A program made the position numbers and the translations under genes. Below are positions 54,815-64,000 of a DNA stretch of 64,000 bases, piece after piece. The notes beneath the pieces are model-generated. The model saw only the letters and a list, made by a program, of their open reading frames with translations. It had not been told where the DNA came from and ran no database searches. The DNA is from Alteromonas gracilis (GTDB lineage: Bacteria > Pseudomonadota > Gammaproteobacteria > Enterobacterales > Alteromonadaceae), in the NCBI RefSeq assembly GCF_002993325.1, contig NZ_PVNO01000025.1, positions 186,001 to 250,000 of the forward strand. Reading direction: 5' to 3'. The first letter of the stretch is position 1, and each line of letters opens with the position of its first letter.

Positions 54815-55996
54815 CTAAATGTCTTTACTTAACTTGGCCAATGTAATGTCTGTCTGATGCTGAAGTTCTTGGTCAATCTTCCAATGTTCTGGGCTCCAGC
54901 CTGCTAAAAAACGATAAAAATCTGCACAGGCAAAACTATATAGGTCTTTCCATTCTTTGATTACTTGCACTACGTCGTTGTGCGTAAGAGCATCGTTGTT
55001 TAAAGAACCATCGCTGTGTGTAAAGTCGCAGTGATGATCATTTTCAGACAAGCGAGCGAGCAACGCTATTTCTAACTCGTTAAAATACGCGTCGAGTAAA
55101 GCTTTACGATGTTCCTGTTGCTCTTGCGTGGTTAGCGCGCTTCCCAAAAAATAGGCTACGTCCTTTACTCCAACGCCGTAGCCGACATATTGAAAATCAA
55201 CAGCCGCACAGGATGAGAAATCTGCGGTAAAACAAAAATTAGCGACTTTAGCATCGCCATGAACGAGTGTTTGATAACGGGCACTGGACAGACGTTTAGA
55301 AATAGCTTGGGCATTTTGCTTCAACAAACTTTCAGGCATTGCCTGATACTCATCTTCCCTTGTGGATAAGTGCCAGTAGGTGCCTTCGTGCCAAAGATTG
55401 GTATCGGGATTTTTCTCAACGGCCTCTTTAGTTAAAAAGCGGGCGTGAAAATGAGCCAGCCATTTAAGAACTGTTTTTGCATTATCCGGTGAAAGAGACA
55501 TTGAGGTATGGGTAAAGCCACTGTGTGCTAAATCTTCCATCACAAGTAGCGTTGACGTACCTTTTTGCGCATGGGATACGCAAGTGGCCGTCCTACATCG
55601 GTCAGTAGTTAACCACTGCACTTTATCGTAAAAATAGTTTTCAACACGAAAAGAGCGACGCTTGCGTTCGTCACTTCGTTGTCCGTTCCATCCTCTTGGG
55701 TGGGCTAAATTAGGTGGCGGCGACGCGCACTTCACAACGACGTGGGTGAAGCGCTTGCTATCAGCGATGGGATAAAACGCGCTGTTTTTAGTATTAGTAG
55801 CAACCCCAATACCTATGCTTTCTTGCTCAAGCTTATGTTCTTTTTTATGACCAACAGGCGCAGAGTAATCAAGTTTGGCTCTAAAACACGCGCCATAGCC
55901 GCTCCAAAGTGGCTGGATCATTTGTGTATGGACAACACGGGCACAGCATGCTTCGCTAAGCCAAGTTATATAGCCTTTATCGACTGAACTTTCCAT
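54815..55996 (-). CDS. APH/choline-kinase-like phosphotransferase
   Basis: This 393-aa kinase-fold protein has the catalytic loop LVHGDAKVANFCF (Asp base and Asn metal ligand) and the DFG-equivalent VDFQYVGYG. The middle segment (LKWLAHFHARF, LWHEGTYWHL) resembles the ecdysteroid-kinase/DUF1679 and aminoglycoside phosphotransferase group rather than resistance enzymes. The substrate is unknown, and I do not infer antibiotic resistance. GGTGAG lies before the start. The strong rne terminator separates it from rne, so it has its own promoter. Confidence 0.82.
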   Translation of the reverse strand: MESSVDKGYITWLSEACCARVVHTQMIQPLWSGYGACFRAKLDYSAPVGHKKEHKLEQESIGIGVATNTKNSAFYPIADSKRFTHVVVKCASPPPNLAHPRGWNGQRSDERKRRSFRVENYFYDKVQWLTTDRCRTATCVSHAQKGTSTLLVMEDLAHSGFTHTSMSLSPDNAKTVLKWLAHFHARFLTKEAVEKNPDTNLWHEGTYWHLSTREDEYQAMPESLLKQNAQAISKRLSSARYQTLVHGDAKVANFCFTADFSSCAAVDFQYVGYGVGVKDVAYFLGSALTTQEQQEHRKALLDAYFNELEIALLARLSENDHHCDFTHSDGSLNNDALTHNDVVQVIKEWKDLYSFACADFYRFLAGWSPEHWKIDQELQHQTDITLAKLSKDI

Positions 55997-56044
55997 TTCT
56001 CACCTGCGACTTTTGGGAAGAGGTATGTACCAATTTAACAAACG

Positions 56045-56072
56045 AAAAAGCCGCTCGAAAGCGGCTTTTTTT
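56045..56072. terminator. Strong terminator of rne
   Basis: An 11-bp stem (56045-56055 with 56060-56070) has a four-base loop, TTCG on the minus strand. A-runs and T-runs on both sides make it a bidirectional Rho-independent terminator. It lies 20 bases beyond the rne stop. Confidence 0.9.
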
Positions 56073-56089
56073 AATTTATTAGCAAAATG

Positions 56090-59000
56090 CTATTCGGCAG
56101 CCGTTTCAGGCTCAACAGCAGTTTCGGCTGACTTAGGTAACGTAGTCGGTGCAGAAGCACGAGACGCTACGCGAGCCATCGCTGCTGTTTTTCCTGATAC
56201 TGTTAGGGCAGGGCGAGCATCATCAGCTTTGGCCGTTAGCGCAACATCAACGAATGTGTCGTTCACTGTTGCAGGTAGGGCCATCGGATGTGATGCGCCA
56301 CGCTTACCTTTTCCACTAGCCGCAAGGCTAACTTCAGTGGAGGAGGCGACGCTGTCATCAACCTGCTTAGAAACTACAGGTGTTTCAACTGCTGTTTCTG
56401 ATGTCGCATCTTCTGACACAGGCTCTTCCGTCTTTTCAGAACCTAACGTTTCAGATGTATCAGCTAAGTTAATCTCAACTTGTTCTGGCGACGCCGTTGT
56501 TTCTTGAGAAGCAGCAGGAACCTCTGGTTTCTCTTCTTCTTTCGGGGCCAAGCTATCAGCAACAGGAGCGGTGTCTACTACCGGCGCTTTATCTTCTGAC
56601 GCGCGAGTTTGTTCAGCCACTGGTTCTTTCTCAGTTGAGTCCGCTGTTTCAACGGAGTCATCAGTTTCTTCTAGAGGCTTTTCAACTTCAGCTGACGGCT
56701 TTTCACCTTCGGCTGACGGCTCTACCTTCTCAGCTAAAGGCTCTGCGTCAAATTGTAGCTCATCCTGAACCGCCTCCACATCGAGTTTAGCAGCTTGTTG
56801 CTTCTCTTGTGTTGATACAGGCTGCTCGTCTGCTGGTTTTAATTGACCAGGCTCTTGAGCTTGAGTTTCCTCAACAACAGGGGCGTCAGATTTAACAGGA
56901 GACTCAACCTTTGCCTCTGAATCCTGAGACTCTAGCTCGCCTGGCTGCTTAACCTGTGTTTCTGAATCATCCGCTAACTGTGATTCTTTCTTGCGACGCT
57001 GACCGGCTGCACGGACGTGACGAGGAGAACGGCGTGAACGTCCGCGTCCCTCTCGTTTCTGTCCATTTTCGTCAGCGTTAGCATCTGTAGAGTCTAACGT
57101 TCCAGCTTGGCCTTCTTCTGGCTTTTCGACGTCAGGTGTCGTTGTTGCCTCTGCTGCAGAATCAGTAGCTTTCTTTGCAGGTTTCTTAGGCTGTGGCTTT
57201 TGTTCTTGCTCTACAACACTGTCAGCTTTGTCTTCTACATCGTCAGACTTTGTTGTTTTTTGAGGCTTAGCATCGCTCTTAGATTTACTTTGCGCCTTGC
57301 TCTCTTGTTGAGGTGCTTTTACCGCATCATCACCTTTTGGTGCTGACGGCGCTTTTGCATCAATCTGCTCAATAGTATCAGATGCAACTTCATCTTTATT
57401 AACGCGAACACTACGACGCTTGTCACGGCGCTTTCTACGTTCAGCTACCTCACGCTTTTTCTGCGCTTGGTTTTCTTGCTGTTCGCCTTCTTGCTTTTCC
57501 TGCTTAGGCTTTGGCTGCTCGTCACGAGGCTGCTGTACTTTGCGCGGCTTACGACCCTTGTTGCTGCGTTTTTCCTCTTGCTCTGGACGCTGCTCACTGC
57601 GAGGTTTGCGATTGTCTTGCTCCTCGCGATCGCGGTTCTGGTCTTTAGCTTGGTCTCTGTTTTGAGACTGAGTGCCTCGACGGTTGTTCTTGTTCCGTGG
57701 CTTACGGCGTCGGTCGTCATTATTACGACTGCGGTTGTTTCGCGGCTTACTATTTTCGTCAGCCTGTTGTTTCTTGTCTTGACTTGCTTCTTGTACACTA
57801 TCAGAACCAAACAAGTCATTTATCCACTTGCCGATACGAGCAAATAGAGAAGGCACATCATCAGCTTTCTTAACCGGCTCTTCTTTAGGCGCAACTACTG
57901 GCGCTGCCGTAGGTGCAACTAAGCCTTTAAGTGCTGGCTCTTCTCGCTTAACTGGGGCCGTGGTTGAAACTTCAGTTTCTGTTTCTACCGCTGGCATCAA
58001 CTCTACTTCATAGCTAGCATCTGATAGAACATCATCAGGACGGCGGCGTAATACTTGGTAATGCGGCGTATCTAAATTAGCGTTTGGAATAAGCAATAAA
58101 TCAACACCATGACGCTTTTCTAACAGTTGAATTGACTTACGCTTTTCGTTAAGTAGATAGGTTGCTACTGGAACAGGTAGTTGCGCTTCAATTTGCCCTG
58201 TATTTTCTTTGATGCTTTCTTCTTCCAAAATACGAAGAATAGAAAGCGCTAAAGATTCGGTTCCGCGAATAGTGCCATGGCCCGAACAGCGAGGGCACAC
58301 GTGGTGCGCTGATTCGCCTAGCGACGGACGCAAGCGTTGACGAGACATCTCAAGCAGGCCAAAGCGTGAAATACGCCCTAACTGAACACGTGCTCGGTCG
58401 CTTCTCACCGCATCTTTCATGCGGTTTTCTACTTCACGCTGATGGCGCACAGGGGTCATATCGATAAAGTCGATAACCACAAGGCCACCTAAGTCACGCA
58501 GACGCAACTGACGAGCAATTTCGTCTGCGGCTTCTAAGTTGGTGTTGAGCGCAGTTTCTTCAATATCTCCGCCCTTCGTTGCGCGAGCAGAGTTAATATC
58601 GATTGAAGTTAGCGCCTCTGTTGGGTCAATAACAATTGAGCCACCTGAAGGTAAGCGAACTTCACGTTGGAATGCAGACTCGATTTGGCTTTCAATTTGA
58701 TAGTGACTAAACAGTGGAACTTCACCGCGGTACAATTTTACGCGGCTAGCAAAGTCTGGTCGTACTAGCTGGATATGCTGTAGCGCCTGCTCATATATGC
58801 TGGTTTTATCAATTAGGATTTCACCAATATCGCGACGTAGATAGTCACGGATCGCACGTACAATAACGTTACTCTCTTGGTGGATTAGAAACGGTGCTTC
58901 ACGCTCTTGAGAAACCTCTGAAATAGCTTCCCAGTGCTTCAGAAGTACTTTTAAATCCCATTCTAATTCTTCGTAAGATTTTCCTACGCCAGCAGTACGA

Positions 59001-59503
59001 ACAATAAGGCCCATGCCGTCTGGAAGTTCTAGCTTGCTAAGCGACTCTTTTAGTTCTGTGCGCTCGTCGCCTTCAATACGGCGAGATATGCCACCAGCAC
59101 GAGGATTATTTGGCATAAGTACCAAATAGCTACCTGCAAGTGAAAGAAATGTGGTGAGGGCAGCGCCTTTTTGACCGCGTTCTTCTTTATCAATTTGAAC
59201 AATAACTTCTTGGCCTTCTTTAATCACATCTTTGATGTTTGGGCGGCCTTCGAATTTGTAACCTTTAGGGAAGTAAGTGCGGGCTATTTCTTTGAGGGGG
59301 AGAAAACCGTGGCGTTCAGCGCCGTAGTCGACAAAAGCAGCTTCTAAGCTAGGTTCAACGCGGGTTATCTTACCCTTGTAAATATTTGCTTTTTTTTGCT
59401 CGTGCCCCGGGCTTTCTATATCTAAATCGTACAACCGTTGCCCATCGACAAGGGCTACGCGCAACTCTTCTTGCTGAGTTGCATTAATTAACATTCTTTT
59501 CAT
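56090..59503 (-). CDS. rne: Ribonuclease E
   Basis: RNase E (1137 aa) is the central endonuclease of mRNA decay and of rRNA/tRNA processing. The catalytic half (about 1-510) has the S1 domain, the metal-binding Asp residues in SIDINSA and VIDFIDM, and the Zn-link CPRCSGHG. The C-terminal half is disordered: an Arg-rich RNA-binding stretch (about 580-700) is followed by Glu/Ala/Pro-rich repeats. The C-terminal end ([17 protein letters not shown]) may contain the PNPase-binding site, as in E. coli. The ATG at 59503 gives the standard start MKRMLINA; 13 extra in-frame residues upstream have no similarity. A long leader precedes it. Confidence 0.97.
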   Translation of the reverse strand: MKRMLINATQQEELRVALVDGQRLYDLDIESPGHEQKKANIYKGKITRVEPSLEAAFVDYGAERHGFLPLKEIARTYFPKGYKFEGRPNIKDVIKEGQEVIVQIDKEERGQKGAALTTFLSLAGSYLVLMPNNPRAGGISRRIEGDERTELKESLSKLELPDGMGLIVRTAGVGKSYEELEWDLKVLLKHWEAISEVSQEREAPFLIHQESNVIVRAIRDYLRRDIGEILIDKTSIYEQALQHIQLVRPDFASRVKLYRGEVPLFSHYQIESQIESAFQREVRLPSGGSIVIDPTEALTSIDINSARATKGGDIEETALNTNLEAADEIARQLRLRDLGGLVVIDFIDMTPVRHQREVENRMKDAVRSDRARVQLGRISRFGLLEMSRQRLRPSLGESAHHVCPRCSGHGTIRGTESLALSILRILEEESIKENTGQIEAQLPVPVATYLLNEKRKSIQLLEKRHGVDLLLIPNANLDTPHYQVLRRRPDDVLSDASYEVELMPAVETETEVSTTAPVKREEPALKGLVAPTAAPVVAPKEEPVKKADDVPSLFARIGKWINDLFGSDSVQEASQDKKQQADENSKPRNNRSRNNDDRRRKPRNKNNRRGTQSQNRDQAKDQNRDREEQDNRKPRSEQRPEQEEKRSNKGRKPRKVQQPRDEQPKPKQEKQEGEQQENQAQKKREVAERRKRRDKRRSVRVNKDEVASDTIEQIDAKAPSAPKGDDAVKAPQQESKAQSKSKSDAKPQKTTKSDDVEDKADSVVEQEQKPQPKKPAKKATDSAAEATTTPDVEKPEEGQAGTLDSTDANADENGQKREGRGRSRRSPRHVRAAGQRRKKESQLADDSETQVKQPGELESQDSEAKVESPVKSDAPVVEETQAQEPGQLKPADEQPVSTQEKQQAAKLDVEAVQDELQFDAEPLAEKVEPSAEGEKPSAEVEKPLEETDDSVETADSTEKEPVAEQTRASEDKAPVVDTAPVADSLAPKEEEKPEVPAASQETTASPEQVEINLADTSETLGSEKTEEPVSEDATSETAVETPVVSKQVDDSVASSTEVSLAASGKGKRGASHPMALPATVNDTFVDVALTAKADDARPALTVSGKTAAMARVASRASAPTTLPKSAETAVEPETAAE

Positions 59504-60295
59504 TGTATCTAACTCTGGTTTAGTACAGCCGTTAAGACACAAAATTAAAGTGACATGTGCAAACCCTCACCGCGCAACCTCACGGCTGGACGGGGACTTT
59601 GTTGTAACGCCGCATTATCCTTGGTGGTTGACCATTTTGACGTCGTTTTTAACGCCTTAGCTTGCTCGATATCATTCTTACTTCGTATTGAAACTACGTT
59701 GCAAATGAATCGTTATGGTCACACTGCTTTAAGGATGTCGGGAGCGACTTGCCCTTATTACTGTATTCATTATCGCGAGCAATCTTTTATTGCTCACGTG
59801 TCATTTAATTCTGTTTTAACGGCAAACTTATTTTATGTTCGCAAGCAATGGCGGTTGCTTTATTACGGCAGTGTAGTCGTTGCCTCTCTAGCTAGGTTGG
59901 TATGAAAAGTACTTTTTCATTGCGGATGCCACCAACACGATCGCCATGCTTTTTCGTATACAAGTTTGAACAGCGCCATTATTTTTCGCTGATTCGGTCT
60001 TGTTTGTTGTTTTTATAACGCTGAGTTTCACGATTTTGAGGTAGGGGGGAGAAACCGCCTGCTACCAAAAATTATAGTGTGAATTATTCCGTGCCAAAAA
60101 CGCCGTTAAGTATCGCACCAAAACCCCGTTTTTAGCAAGGAAAGCAAGTGAATAAATTGTGTATATCTTTTATATCTCTTACTGGTCTGCGCACGAAACT
60201 AGTACTTTGCTCAAAATTAAAGCGAAAAGGGTTATTTTCGATATTTTGTGACTTTCAGTTAGCCGAGAGAAATAGCATTGAGGTATACTGAGCGA
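59504..60295. other. Divergent region with probable long rne leader
   Basis: This 792-base region separates rne from rluC. By analogy with E. coli, the rne side should encode a long structured 5' leader for autoregulation. A TATAAT-like hexamer on the minus strand at 60076-60071 would give a leader of about 560 bases, but its -35 is poor. The plus-strand ORF at 59555-59905 (116 codons) has no ribosome-binding site or recognisable features, so I do not call it a gene. Confidence 0.5.
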
Positions 60296-61237
60296 ATGAA
60301 AGAAGAATCTCTCCAAAAAGTACGTTTCGTAACCGTTGAGGCCGACTTGGCTGGGCAACGTATCGACAATTTTTTGCGCACGCAGCTGAAAGGTGTGCCA
60401 AAAAGCATGATTTATCGCATTCTGCGTAAAGGCGAAGTGCGAGTAAATAAAGGTCGAGTAAAGCCTGAATATAAGCTTCAGGCTGACGACCTAATCAGAA
60501 TTCCACCGGTTCGCGTGTCGGAAGGCGCGCCTGCACCCTCGCCAAAGCTTGATAAAATCGCATCGTTAGAATCGCACATCTTGTTTGAAGATGATCGTCT
60601 CCTTGTTATCAACAAGCCATCAGGAACAGCGGTTCATGGCGGAAGCGGGTTAAGCTTCGGGCTTATTGAGGGGTTGAGAGCGTTGCGTCCGGATGCCAAA
60701 TTTATGGAGCTGGTCCACCGGTTAGATAGAGATACCTCTGGGTGTATATTAATAGCAAAAAAGCGTTCTGCACTTCGCCATATGCACGAGCAACTGCGCA
60801 CAGGTAAGATGGACAAGCGCTACAATGCACTAGTGGCAGGAGAGTGGCCAGAAAGCAGATTTAAAGTTAAAGCGCCCCTTCGCAAAAACGTGCTGCAATC
60901 TGGTGAGCGCATGGTCAGTGTGAGTGACGATGGTAAGCCGTCTGAAACTCGCTACCGCATATTAGAAAAATATGCGGGTGCCACCCTTGTTGAGGCATCG
61001 CCAATTACAGGCAGGACCCATCAGATACGAGTGCATTGCTTGCATGCAGGGCATCCAATTGCGGGTGATCCAAAATACGGTGACGCGGATTTTGATGCAG
61101 CCATGCGTCAAAAAGGATTGAACAGACTATTTCTTCACGCTCGCAGTATTTCTCTGTTGCACCCGGCAACGGAAGAACGCGTTACGTTTACTGCACCGTT
61201 AGACGATACTCTTGTAAACACACTTAAAGCACTTTAG
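60296..61237 (+). CDS. rluC: 23S rRNA pseudouridine synthase RluC
   Basis: RluC (313 aa) makes pseudouridine at positions 955, 2504 and 2580 of 23S rRNA. An N-terminal S4 RNA-binding domain (about 20-75) precedes the RluA-type catalytic domain with Asp144 in HRLDRDTSG, which matches the E. coli number. The ATG at 60296 is preferred; an in-frame TTG at 60278 would add six residues. Its position divergent from rne is the conserved gammaproteobacterial arrangement. The HAD gene follows after five bases. Confidence 0.96.
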   Translation: MKEESLQKVRFVTVEADLAGQRIDNFLRTQLKGVPKSMIYRILRKGEVRVNKGRVKPEYKLQADDLIRIPPVRVSEGAPAPSPKLDKIASLESHILFEDDRLLVINKPSGTAVHGGSGLSFGLIEGLRALRPDAKFMELVHRLDRDTSGCILIAKKRSALRHMHEQLRTGKMDKRYNALVAGEWPESRFKVKAPLRKNVLQSGERMVSVSDDGKPSETRYRILEKYAGATLVEASPITGRTHQIRVHCLHAGHPIAGDPKYGDADFDAAMRQKGLNRLFLHARSISLLHPATEERVTFTAPLDDTLVNTLKAL

Positions 61238-61242
61238 TCGTT

Positions 61243-61950
61243 ATGGAATCGAAAGCTCACGAAGCCGCTGTGCGGTCCTCTACCTCGTTAAACGAAAAGC
61301 AGCCCCGATATAAGTTAGTTATTTTTGATTGGGATGGGACCTTAATGGACTCGGCGGCAAAAATAGTAAGCTGTATGCAAATAGCCGCAACGCAGTGCGG
61401 TATGCCAATTCCAACTTATGACGAAGTTGGGCATATTATTGGTATAAGCCTAAAACCGGCTATCAAAAAGCTGTTCAACATTGAAGATGACAAATTAGCG
61501 GAGCAGCTAGTTGCTGCTTACAAAGATGCATTTGTGACCCGTGATACCACGCCTTGTCCGTTGTTCGATGGTGTTAATCCACTATTGGCCAGTTTAAAGG
61601 AAGCTGGTTGTACGTTGGCAGTTGCTACAGGAAAAGCACGCCGCGGCCTTGACCGAGCTTGGGCGCAAACCAATACAGGCAGCTTCTTTAGTGCATCAAG
61701 AACCGCCGACGAGGCCGAGTCAAAGCCTTCGCCTGATATGCTGTTGCAGCTTTTAGATGAGCTTGGATTTGAAATAAGCGATGCAGTTATGATTGGCGAT
61801 ACCACCTACGACATGCAAATGGCCAAAACCATTGGTATGGACAGAATAGGGGTGTCATACGGCGTGCATGCGCAGGTGCACTTAGAAGCGTTGTCACCCG
61901 TGGCGCTAGTTCATTCTGTAAGTGAGTTGGAAGCCGCACTTTTTAATTAG
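61243..61950 (+). CDS. HAD-IA family phosphatase (phosphoglycolate phosphatase-like)
   Basis: This 235-aa HAD hydrolase has motif I FDWDGTLMDS with the nucleophilic Asp, motif II in LAVATGKARRG, Lys in ESKPSPDML and motif III VMIGDTTYDMQMA. The helical cap lies between motifs I and II. It is cotranscribed with rluC (five-base gap), a common pairing in gammaproteobacteria. The substrate is likely a small phosphate ester such as phosphoglycolate but is not proven. It is convergent with maf, with only six bases between. Confidence 0.9.
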   Translation: MESKAHEAAVRSSTSLNEKQPRYKLVIFDWDGTLMDSAAKIVSCMQIAATQCGMPIPTYDEVGHIIGISLKPAIKKLFNIEDDKLAEQLVAAYKDAFVTRDTTPCPLFDGVNPLLASLKEAGCTLAVATGKARRGLDRAWAQTNTGSFFSASRTADEAESKPSPDMLLQLLDELGFEISDAVMIGDTTYDMQMAKTIGMDRIGVSYGVHAQVHLEALSPVALVHSVSELEAALFN

Positions 61951-61956
61951 CGCTTT

Positions 61957-62577
61957 TTAACGCGCAGCTACCTCTAGCAAGTCAACGTTGAAGTGTGCGC
62001 CGAGTAATTCATTTAACAGCATAATAGGAAGCCCTATTAAACTGTTAGGATCTCGGCTTTCAATTTTCTCAAACAGTAAAATACCTAACCCTTCGCTTTT
62101 GAAGCTGCCCGCACAATCTAAAGGTTGTTCTTTTTCTATGTAAGCGCGAATGGCTTTTTCACTGTTGTGTCGGAAAAATACCCGTGTTTCATCCACCTGT
62201 GTAATCGTTTTATTCGTTTCGGGCTGATGCAAACAAAGGGCGGTATAAAATGAAACTTGCTTACCTTGGCACGACATTAGCTGCTCCACAGCCTTATCTG
62301 AGCTACCTGGTTTCCCTAGCAACTGGGGTCCAATGTCTGTTTGTACGAGCGCGACTTGATCACTACCGATAACGATGACATCGCTATCTAAAGAATTGCA
62401 TTCAGCCGCTACCTTGCGCGCTTTCGCTTCTGCAAGACGCATACTCAATTCAGTGGGGCTTTCATTACATAAGGGCGTTTCATCAATATCCGGAGCATAT
62501 GTATCTACCTGAATACCAATATTGGCAAGCAGCATTTTTCGGTATTGAGAAGAGGAAGCTAGAACCAGATGAGCCAC
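61957..62577 (-). CDS. Maf-family nucleotide pyrophosphatase (YceF type)
   Basis: This 206-aa Maf protein hydrolyses non-canonical nucleoside triphosphates. The YceF group prefers m7GTP, and the location next to yceD fits that group. The conserved blocks are LVLASSSQYRKMLL, PTELSMRLAEAKA and VIVIGSDQVA. The start is GTG at 62577: AGGAG lies five bases upstream and the family begins directly at this point, while the 13 residues upstream have no similarity. It is divergent from yceD. Confidence 0.92.
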   Translation of the reverse strand: MAHLVLASSSQYRKMLLANIGIQVDTYAPDIDETPLCNESPTELSMRLAEAKARKVAAECNSLDSDVIVIGSDQVALVQTDIGPQLLGKPGSSDKAVEQLMSCQGKQVSFYTALCLHQPETNKTITQVDETRVFFRHNSEKAIRAYIEKEQPLDCAGSFKSEGLGILLFEKIESRDPNSLIGLPIMLLNELLGAHFNVDLLEVAAR

Positions 62578-62754
62578 AAAAACTCCTTGTACTGAAATCA
62601 ATATGTTGCAGAACATGTGTTATTCGGTGTTTTTACCGACGCGTTATACTGAGATGGTACATTATCATTGCTCGATATATACAGCCTTTTATTGTAAGTT
62701 AAAACGCAATTATGCTTTGACAGGAAGGGGTTGACCCTTTATCATGCGCGCCCT

Positions 62755-63288
62755 ATGCAGAAAGTGAAACTCCCTCATTCGGTTGAACCGACTAAAAGCG
62801 CCATGAAACGTTCCGATTATCGGGGCGTGATTGCGTCTAAAGATATGGAACGATTGAGTGAAGCAGTTGTCCGATGCAACGACTATGTGGACGCAGAAGT
62901 ACAGTTCGAAAAAGACGCGCAGGGTCTTACTGTTTTTCACGGCCGCCTAGCCACGCAGGTAACACTTATCTGTCAAAGGTGTAATGGTGAACTTGATTAT
63001 CCCGTGGAAGCGGAATTCTGTTTTACTCCAGTGCAGGGAGAAGAGCAGGAAAGCGACGACATCATTCCCGAGGCTTACGAACCGGTAGAGGTCAACGACC
63101 ACGGAGAAGTTAGTCTGCTTCAAATTTTTGAAGACGAACTACTGTTATCTTTGCCAATTGTACCCCTTCATGCAGAGTCGGAGTGTACGGTAAAGCGAGA
63201 CGACATGTCGTTTGGAAAGATTGAACCGGAACAAGAGCGACAAAACCCTTTCGCGGTTTTGAAAGAACTTAAGCGAGACCAGGAGTAA
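62755..63288 (+). CDS. yceD: YceD (DUF177), 23S rRNA accumulation protein
   Basis: YceD (177 aa) supports 23S rRNA accumulation in E. coli and is found beside rpmF in most bacteria. The N-terminus MQKVKLPHSVEP is typical, the Cys pair CQRC-like (ICQRCNGEL) is conserved, and the acidic C-terminal half ends in NPFAVLKELK. The ATG at 62755 fits the family; a TTG at 62731 would add eight residues. rpmF follows after three bases. Confidence 0.93.
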   Translation: MQKVKLPHSVEPTKSAMKRSDYRGVIASKDMERLSEAVVRCNDYVDAEVQFEKDAQGLTVFHGRLATQVTLICQRCNGELDYPVEAEFCFTPVQGEEQESDDIIPEAYEPVEVNDHGEVSLLQIFEDELLLSLPIVPLHAESECTVKRDDMSFGKIEPEQERQNPFAVLKELKRDQE

Positions 63289-63291
63289 GTT

Positions 63292-63462
63292 ATGGCAGTA
63301 CAACAAAATCGTAAAACGCGTTCTAAGCGCGGTATGCGTCGCTCACACGATGCATTGACAGGCGCGACTTTGTCTGTCGATTCAACGTCAGGCGAGACTC
63401 ACCGTCGTCACCACGTGACTGCTGACGGTTATTATAAAGGCAAGAAAGTAATCGGCGCGTAA
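63292..63462 (+). CDS. rpmF: 50S ribosomal protein L32
   Basis: L32 (56 aa) starts [20 protein letters not shown], the standard sequence of the protein, and ends KKVIGA. AGGAG lies nine bases before the ATG, within the last codons of yceD, so the pair is coupled. It is the usual middle gene of the yceD-rpmF-plsX operon. Confidence 0.98.
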
Positions 63463-63477
63463 TACGGCGACTACATT

Positions 63478-64000
63478 TTGTCTACACTAACCATCGCGTT
63501 AGATATCATGGGGGGCGATCATGGTCCCCCTGTTATCCTTTCTGCAGCCGTCAAGGCTATCCAACTTCACCCCGATGTGCACTTTACATTGTGCGGTGAC
63601 GAAGAAATTATTCATTCAGGTCTTCAACCTCTTTCTGATACAGAGCGACGTCGTGTTTCTGTAAAACACTGCTCGCAAGTTGTTGAAATGGGCGAAGCGC
63701 CGACATCAGCGCTCAGAAATAAAAAAGACTCCTCTATGCGCCGCGTTATTGAGCTTGTCGAAAGTGGCGAAGCAGATGCGTGCGTAAGTGCAGGCAATAC
63801 AGGAGCGCTGCTCACTCTATCTTTTTACCTGCTTAAAACACTGTCTGGTATTGATAGACCCGCGCTTATTAACATGATGCCTACCACAGGGCATCACAAT
63901 GTATTTCTCCTCGATTTAGGCGCCAATGTAAATTGTACGCCTGAAATACTATTTCAATATGGCGTCATGGGGTCAGTACTGGCACAAGAAGTTGCTGGCA
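63478..64000 (+). CDS. plsX: Phosphate acyltransferase PlsX, 5' part
   Basis: PlsX converts acyl-ACP to acyl-phosphate for phospholipid synthesis. The first 174 codons are visible before the window ends. Family marks are LDIMGGDHGP at the N-terminus, CVSAGNTGALL and LLDLGANVNCTPE. The start appears to be TTG at 63478, which gives the family's N-terminal spacing. It follows rpmF by 15 bases, as in E. coli, where fab genes come next. Confidence 0.95.
   Translation, partial: MSTLTIALDIMGGDHGPPVILSAAVKAIQLHPDVHFTLCGDEEIIHSGLQPLSDTERRRVSVKHCSQVVEMGEAPTSALRNKKDSSMRRVIELVESGEADACVSAGNTGALLTLSFYLLKTLSGIDRPALINMMPTTGHHNVFLLDLGANVNCTPEILFQYGVMGSVLAQEVAG

Noticed and set aside
54815..55996. Antibiotic-resistance aminoglycoside phosphotransferase
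   Set aside because: Only the general kinase-like fold and catalytic motifs match; the middle region is closer to ecdysteroid-kinase/choline-kinase-like proteins, and no mobile context is present.
57107..57847. Several open frames antisense to the rne C-terminal half
   Set aside because: They are by-products of the Glu/Lys/Arg-rich coding bias of the disordered rne tail; the translations are low-complexity Leu/Phe/Arg runs.
59555..59905. 116-codon plus-strand ORF in the rne-rluC gap
   Set aside because: It has no ribosome-binding site, no recognisable domain and irregular composition, and it lies antisense to the expected rne leader.

Overview
The window is an ordinary stretch of a gammaproteobacterial chromosome, most likely Alteromonas or a close Alteromonadales relative. 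This is inferred from moderate GC, a TIGR03503-type membrane protein beside dnaQ, exported TonB/phosphatase clusters, several c-di-GMP proteins, and the rne/rluC/maf/yceD/rpmF/plsX neighbourhood in its usual gammaproteobacterial form. I see no insertion sequence, prophage, CRISPR array or rRNA. All names come from reading motifs in the translated sequence; no database search was run.

Layout. 1-5 kb: the 3' end of a thiolase, an exported alpha/beta hydrolase overlapping kynureninase, and a periplasmic-sensor protein with a degenerate GGDEF domain. 5-10.5 kb: a FapA/DUF342 protein, exonuclease I, an exported isoaspartyl peptidase/asparaginase and a CBS-pair protein. 10.5-16.7 kb: a minus-strand cluster with a TonB-dependent receptor, a purple-acid-phosphatase-like enzyme and a two-domain beta-propeller phytase, preceded by a near-consensus PhoB box, so probably a phosphate-starvation organophosphate/phytate system. 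17-25 kb: a second degenerate GGDEF protein, an AraC regulator, an NhaC-type antiporter and HrpA. 25-31.7 kb: PilZ and DUF2061 proteins, rlmI, a quinone oxidoreductase, divergent rnhA/dnaQ and the TIGR03503 protein. 31.8-32.3 kb: four identical tRNA-Asp genes in one array. 32.5-40.4 kb: an EAL phosphodiesterase, lolD-lolE, a dicarboxylate symporter and an Ig-repeat lipoprotein. 40.4-45.5 kb: astB, topA and a DUF2058 protein. 45.7-50.4 kb: a leishmanolysin-like protease with a PEP-CTERM-like tail, then mobA-fdhD convergent with a YdeP-type molybdoenzyme. 50.7-56 kb: an ElaA-type acetyltransferase, an exported HAD protein, a two-component system and an APH-like kinase. 56-64 kb: rne with a long leader, rluC, a HAD phosphatase, maf, and yceD-rpmF-plsX, which runs off the end.

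Themes. Second-messenger signalling recurs: two GGDEF domains with damaged active sites but intact inhibitory RxxD sites, one intact EAL enzyme and one PilZ receptor. Two observations look least explained by standard annotation. First, the octamer GACACCCA occurs ten times on both strands inside just two exported-protein genes and I found it nowhere else in the window. Second, each of the four identical tRNA-Asp genes is bracketed by its own private complementary flank, which would close each tRNA into a separate stem in the primary transcript.
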